DNA of 64,000 nt from Ulvibacter litoralis (lineage in GTDB: Bacteria; Bacteroidota; Bacteroidia; Flavobacteriales; Flavobacteriaceae): NCBI RefSeq assembly GCF_900102055.1, contig NZ_FNBA01000005.1:124001-188000 (forward strand). Direction: 5' to 3'. A program made the position numbers and the translations under genes. The notes beneath the pieces were generated by a model. The model saw only the letters and a program-made list of their open reading frames with translations, was not told the DNA's origin and made no database searches. Each line of letters opens with the position of its first letter. The stretch's first letter is position 1. Positions 60,892-64,000 of this stretch are shown in pieces.

Positions 60892-62154
60892 TTAATTAAA
60901 ATCGGCTGCAATCACCTTGTAATTCGCTTTGGTAAATGCTAATTGAATGTTGTGTAATTGTTGGTCAATTTTTGCTTCGTACAGGTTGTTTAGTTCAATA
61001 ATGTATTCTGAAGAAGTGATGGCACCATGTTGTAATTGAGAGGTGGTTGTTTTCAGAATGTCTTCTCGAAGGGTTATTATTTCTCCGTCTTTCTGAAGCA
61101 TTTCTACATATTTTTCAATGTCGCTTTCAGCATCTTTCAATTGTATTTGAGTATTCAAGAGAAAGGCCTCTTTTTCGGTTGAAATAAGATCCTTGGAAAT
61201 ATCTACAATGCGTTTTTTTTCGTGTACCGTTCCCCAATCGAAAAGGGTCCAATTTAGTTTCAGTCCCGCCATATAAAACTCTTGAAAAGAATTGTCTAAC
61301 ATATTGAGTCCAGGGTTTCCATAACCGAGCTGTGCGAAACCACTTATTTTAGGGAAATTGGATTTAGAAATTACTTCTTTTGATGTTTCTAACTGATTTT
61401 CCTGCAATTCAAACAGCATTAATTCGGGACGCTCGGAAGTATTTTTTAGATCGAAACTAAGTGTTGGATTTTCCAACATAGTTGAGTCCGATATTTCTTT
61501 AGAAATTAAAAGAGACAAATTGTTAAGTGCCTTTTTCTTGTCGTTGTTTATTTGGGATTGTTGTTGTTCCAGTTTTAATAATTCTGCTTGTAGTACTTGT
61601 TCGGAAGCGGGGAGAACAGCACCGTATTTTACACCAATCTTTATTTCGTCTAAACGCGCTTGAAGTTGTTTCTTTTTAGATTGTAGTAGTTGCGCTTGTT
61701 CTTGAAGCAGAAGCACTCCAAAATAATTTTGGTTGATTCTGTTTTTTAGCGTGTATAGCTGTACGGCAATTGATTGTTGTTTGGTAGCAAGAGATGCACT
61801 TTTTAGTTTTGTGTTTGCTGAAATGATACCGCCGTTGTATATAAGCTGATTGGCATCTATTGTTGCACGGTATTGATCTTTATTAGGTGATTCAATGTTC
61901 ACGTTTGGCAATTGAAAAGGAAATTCTATGACATCAGATTGATATGTAGCTTGAGCGTTTAGTGCTAACTTTGGAAGTTTTTCTTTTTCTAAAACTTTTA
62001 TTTCTGAATTGGTTTTCTCTTCTAATAGAGCTGATTGCTTTGATAACGGATACTCTTTTTCGACCGCAACATAGCATTCCTCCAACGTTAGTTTCTGTTG
62101 TGCTGTGGCTATCAATTGAAGCATTCCGAAGAAAATAAGAAAATGCGTTTTCAT
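60892..62154 (-). CDS. TolC-family outer-membrane protein
   Basis: 420 residues with signal peptide (THFLIFFGMLQLIATAQQ) and the efflux-family repeats in long helices (QLLQSKKKQLQARLDEIKIG; ILKTTTSQLQHGAITSSEYI). It is the outer-membrane channel of the ABC exporter. Second gene of the operon, 3 bases after tetR. Confidence 0.92.
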   Translation of the reverse strand: MKTHFLIFFGMLQLIATAQQKLTLEECYVAVEKEYPLSKQSALLEEKTNSEIKVLEKEKLPKLALNAQATYQSDVIEFPFQLPNVNIESPNKDQYRATIDANQLIYNGGIISANTKLKSASLATKQQSIAVQLYTLKNRINQNYFGVLLLQEQAQLLQSKKKQLQARLDEIKIGVKYGAVLPASEQVLQAELLKLEQQQSQINNDKKKALNNLSLLISKEISDSTMLENPTLSFDLKNTSERPELMLFELQENQLETSKEVISKSNFPKISGFAQLGYGNPGLNMLDNSFQEFYMAGLKLNWTLFDWGTVHEKKRIVDISKDLISTEKEAFLLNTQIQLKDAESDIEKYVEMLQKDGEIITLREDILKTTTSQLQHGAITSSEYIIELNNLYEAKIDQQLHNIQLAFTKANYKVIAADFN

Positions 62155-62157
62155 AGC

Positions 62158-62772
62158 TTAATTTTTTATGGATCGTATAATAAATTCTGAAACTTCTGTT
62201 TTTCGATTCTCTATTAGTTGCTTGTATTGGGCATCATCTTTTTGTAAAAAACCTTTCAGTAATGGATTCGCGATAAAAGGAAATAAATTGAGTGAGACGA
62301 TGTGAATAAAAAGCTGCTCTCCGTCTATAGGTTTTAAAATTCCTTGTTGTATTTCCTTCTGAACTTGTGTTTTAAATTTTTCAAGTGAAGGAAAGGAAGG
62401 ATGTTCTTTTATTGTATCAAAAAACTCTGGATTTCTATTCAACTCTTGAATGATGAAATTGGGTAGATAGGGATGCTTTATGATAAATGAGATTTGATTA
62501 AAAGTGAAATTTTTCACTTTCTCTTCAATGGATGAATCGTCATTTAATATTTTGTTGAGTTGTGGAGCAAGTAGCGAAAAAGCATTCGTGAATACGGCTT
62601 CAAAAAGTAATTTTTTACTTCGGAAATAATAATGCAAAAGCGCTTTATTAATACCCGCTTCATCTGCTATTTCTTGCATACGGGCGCCATCCATTCCTTT
62701 TTTCTGAAATATGTTTTTTGCAGCGTCTAATATTTGTGATTCTGCATCTTTATTTTTATCCGATTTACGCAT
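62158..62772 (-). CDS. TetR/AcrR-family transcriptional regulator
   Basis: 204 residues. N-terminal HTH (DAAKNIFQKKGMDGARMQEI, then ADEAGINKALLHYYFRSKK) is typical; the C-terminal ligand domain is divergent. It is the first gene of the exporter operon and probably represses it through the palindrome at 62786-62801, which overlaps its own start point. The same promoter also has a TGAT-type box. Confidence 0.94.
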   Translation of the reverse strand: MRKSDKNKDAESQILDAAKNIFQKKGMDGARMQEIADEAGINKALLHYYFRSKKLLFEAVFTNAFSLLAPQLNKILNDDSSIEEKVKNFTFNQISFIIKHPYLPNFIIQELNRNPEFFDTIKEHPSFPSLEKFKTQVQKEIQQGILKPIDGEQLFIHIVSLNLFPFIANPLLKGFLQKDDAQYKQLIENRKTEVSEFIIRSIKN

Positions 62773-62785
62773 TTAACTTTATAGT

Positions 62786-62801
62786 TTAACCATTTGGTTA
62801 A
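62786..62801. promoter_or_regulatory. Likely TetR operator
   Basis: Inverted repeat TTAACCA-TT-TGGTTAA covers the predicted start point (about 62796, minus strand) just below the -7 element. This is where a TetR-family autorepressor usually binds. Confidence 0.65.
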
Positions 62802-62875
62802 CAAAGATACATCGAACTCTGAAAGTATAAACTGATAATTGTCATTTCTAAGTATCGTTGTATCAGTTACATTTA
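62802..62875. promoter_or_regulatory. Divergent promoters sharing one TGAT-type box
   Basis: TGAT-AATT-GTCA (one mismatch) at 62833-62844. Minus strand: perfect -7 TATCTTTG (62802-62809) in the 30-37 register, serving the tetR operon. Plus strand: TACATTTA (62868-62875, one mismatch), also exactly 30-37, facing the genes at 62888 and 63028. Confidence 0.7.
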
Positions 62876-62887
62876 CTTCGAAATAAA

Positions 62888-63001
62888 ATGATTCTACTTT
62901 TGGAAGTAAATCGCCAAGAGCGTTTAAAGAGAGAAATTATTGAATGTAGGGTTTCTTTAAGGAAGACTCAGATACAATTCAGATACAATGAAGCTGTATA
63001 G
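62888..63001 (+). CDS. Possible 37-residue basic peptide
   Basis: An ATG at 62888-62890, 12 bases after the plus-strand -7 element at 62868, opens 37 codons (MILLLEVNRQERLKREIIEC, then RVSLRKTQIQFRYNEAV) ending in TAG. It is short and basic. The position right after a strong-looking promoter is its only support; alternatively the region is the untranslated leader of the gene at 63028. Confidence 0.3.
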   Translation: MILLLEVNRQERLKREIIECRVSLRKTQIQFRYNEAV

Positions 63002-63027
63002 TTTCAACTTTTTTAATTTTTTATACT

Positions 63028-63462
63028 ATGAGCACAACACATTTAAAATTTATAGAATGGCGCGATAACAATGGGTTGCATAAAGACACTTTACGTAGTT
63101 TATCGGATCTTAAATTTATGAAGGATGAACTTCAATTTTTGGAAAATTTGGTAGCCGCTCACGCCTTAGAAGTTATTTCAGAAGCATCTTCAGAAAAGAG
63201 CAAAGAAATTAAACAGGAATTGGAATCACATAAAGAAATTCTAGAAAAGTTATTGAAAGAGTTAGAATTACACAGCAATAACCTTCAAATTTTAATGGAT
63301 GATGAAGATGTGCCAGGTGAGCTAGAAGTGTATAAAAATGAGCATTATAGGTTGCTAATTGAAGAAATGAATTTTCACTCAGCGGTAAAAAAAACAAAGA
63401 AGAATATATTTGATATGCTTTCAGAAATTTTTAAAAAAAATAAACAGAAAAAACTGACATAA
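63028..63462 (+). CDS. Helical hypothetical protein (paralogue 2)
   Basis: 144 residues, predicted all helical and possibly coiled coil. It contains LSDLKFMKDELQFLENLVAA, then AEHxL-like repeats, followed by a basic tail (KKTKKNIFDMLSEIFKKNKQ). It matches the patterns of the proteins at 63480 and 1-249. It belongs to the transcript from the TGAT-type box at 62833. Unknown function. Confidence 0.75.
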   Translation: MSTTHLKFIEWRDNNGLHKDTLRSLSDLKFMKDELQFLENLVAAHALEVISEASSEKSKEIKQELESHKEILEKLLKELELHSNNLQILMDDEDVPGELEVYKNEHYRLLIEEMNFHSAVKKTKKNIFDMLSEIFKKNKQKKLT

Positions 63463-63479
63463 TTTAAACGAAAGCCCCC

Positions 63480-63920
63480 ATGGAAAATAGTATTAATAAA
63501 TATTTACAGTTAAGTACGCCTGAAGAATTACATGAAGAGTGCCATCAATGGTTTTCAGAATTAGAATTTATTAAAGACGAACAATTGTTTTTAGATGAAT
63601 TAATTAAGAAATATACAATTCCGTTAATATCAGAAAAGCTATACACTACATCCTTAACGTTAGTTGGAACTTTATCAAAAGAAGAAAAAAGTATAAATGA
63701 CCTACAACAAGAGTGTAAAGATCATTGTAACCATATTGAAGCGCTTTTAAGTCATGGATGTTCTGCTGCTGAAAAGAAAGAATATATTGTGACACACCAT
63801 TATCTAAAGGTTGCTGTGTTTGAATATATTGAACAGTATAAGAATACTAAAAAAGCACTTTTTGATGCAATTAAATCGATTTTGAAAAGTGAAAACTCAA
63901 AATTATTACCCAAAACATAA
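63480..63920 (+). CDS. Helical hypothetical protein (paralogue 3)
   Basis: 146 residues. It contains FSELEFIKDEQLFLDELIKK and a Cys/His-rich middle (ECKDHCNHIEALLSHGCSAA). Identity with the preceding gene is limited to the helical pattern, so it is an old duplicate. It lies 17 bases downstream of that gene and is co-transcribed. Confidence 0.75.
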   Translation: MENSINKYLQLSTPEELHEECHQWFSELEFIKDEQLFLDELIKKYTIPLISEKLYTTSLTLVGTLSKEEKSINDLQQECKDHCNHIEALLSHGCSAAEKKEYIVTHHYLKVAVFEYIEQYKNTKKALFDAIKSILKSENSKLLPKT

Positions 63921-63924
63921 ACCG

Positions 63925-64000
63925 ATGAAAAACTACGCAATGTACCTCTCTTTTTTTATTCTCATCATTACGCTTGTAAGTTGTTCTTCTACAAGGCTTT
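63925..64000 (+). CDS. Lipoprotein gene, truncated by window edge
   Basis: An ATG at 63925-63927 opens a frame with a lipoprotein signal (MYLSFFILIITLVSCSSTRL; lipobox LVSC) that runs to the edge. It follows the helical paralogue by 4 bases, so it is in the same operon. Only 25 residues are visible, so the function cannot be named. Confidence 0.65.
   Translation, partial: MKNYAMYLSFFILIITLVSCSSTRL

Noticed and set aside
1-64000. Mobile elements, CRISPR arrays, tRNA or rRNA genes
   Set aside because: I saw no transposase motifs, no regularly spaced repeats, and no tRNA- or rRNA-like sequence.

Overview
The window is low-GC DNA from a member of the Bacteroidota, most likely a marine or environmental Flavobacteriaceae species. 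The evidence is gene content (CstB-like persulfide dioxygenase, REC-cNMP-HTH regulator beside tandem universal stress proteins, Na+/H+ antiporter NhaA), lipoproteins with a Cys close to the N-terminus, A/T-rich start contexts without Shine-Dalgarno sequences, and many promoters with the Bacteroidota -7 element TAnnTTTG. No tRNA, rRNA, CRISPR array, prophage or intact insertion sequence was seen.

Layout. 1-2.5 kb: a truncated helical protein gene, a GreA/GreB-like factor, glutamate dehydrogenase, and a small four-Cys protein behind an excellent sigma-54 promoter. 2.6-7.4 kb: an NtrC-type regulator and its soluble histidine kinase, a MscS channel and NhaA. 7.5-7.7 kb: relic of an FMN-binding glutamate synthase. 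7.8-10.6 kb: three-subunit proton-translocating transhydrogenase. 11-13.2 kb: a FUSC membrane protein. 13.3-14.2 kb: a gene graveyard (LuxR-type regulator, RidA and M19 dipeptidase fragments). 14.2-21.6 kb: a lipoprotein proline-iminopeptidase-like hydrolase and a TolC-MFP-RND efflux operon. 21.8-24.9 kb: a membrane hydrolase and the NAD salvage genes pncB and pncA. 25-27.5 kb: an OprC-like copper receptor and a small Cys protein. 27.8-36.8 kb: sulfide:quinone reductase-like flavoprotein, cytochrome bd, peroxiredoxin, and a five-gene operon of CstB-like enzyme, HMA protein, dihaem cytochrome, thioredoxin and methyltransferase. 37-40.8 kb: Mla-like lipid ABC system and patatin. 41-53.6 kb: five two-domain universal stress proteins, deoD/deoC, a PAS kinase with a REC-cNMP-HTH regulator, an ATP-cone/Mrr nuclease and a beta-CASP RNase. 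53.6-62.8 kb: an 11-gene TetR-to-LOG operon with a complete ABC-2 export system. 62.9-64 kb: two paralogues of the protein cut by the left edge, then a truncated lipoprotein.

The main discovery is regulatory. At least twelve promoters carry a 12-14 bp palindrome (GTAAC-N4-GTTAC or TGAT-N4-ATCA) with an identical geometry: the TAnnTTTG-like -7 element occupies bases 30-37 counted from the palindrome centre. This puts the palindrome near -41.5, the class II position of a Crp/Fnr-type activator. The GTAAC class controls efflux, copper uptake, cytochrome bd, peroxiredoxin and persulfide oxidation. The TGAT class controls the universal stress proteins, the Mla operon, a TerB-like operon and the TetR operon. 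The REC-cNMP-HTH protein encoded in the window is a candidate regulator. Together these read as a low-oxygen/reactive-sulfur/metal stress island.
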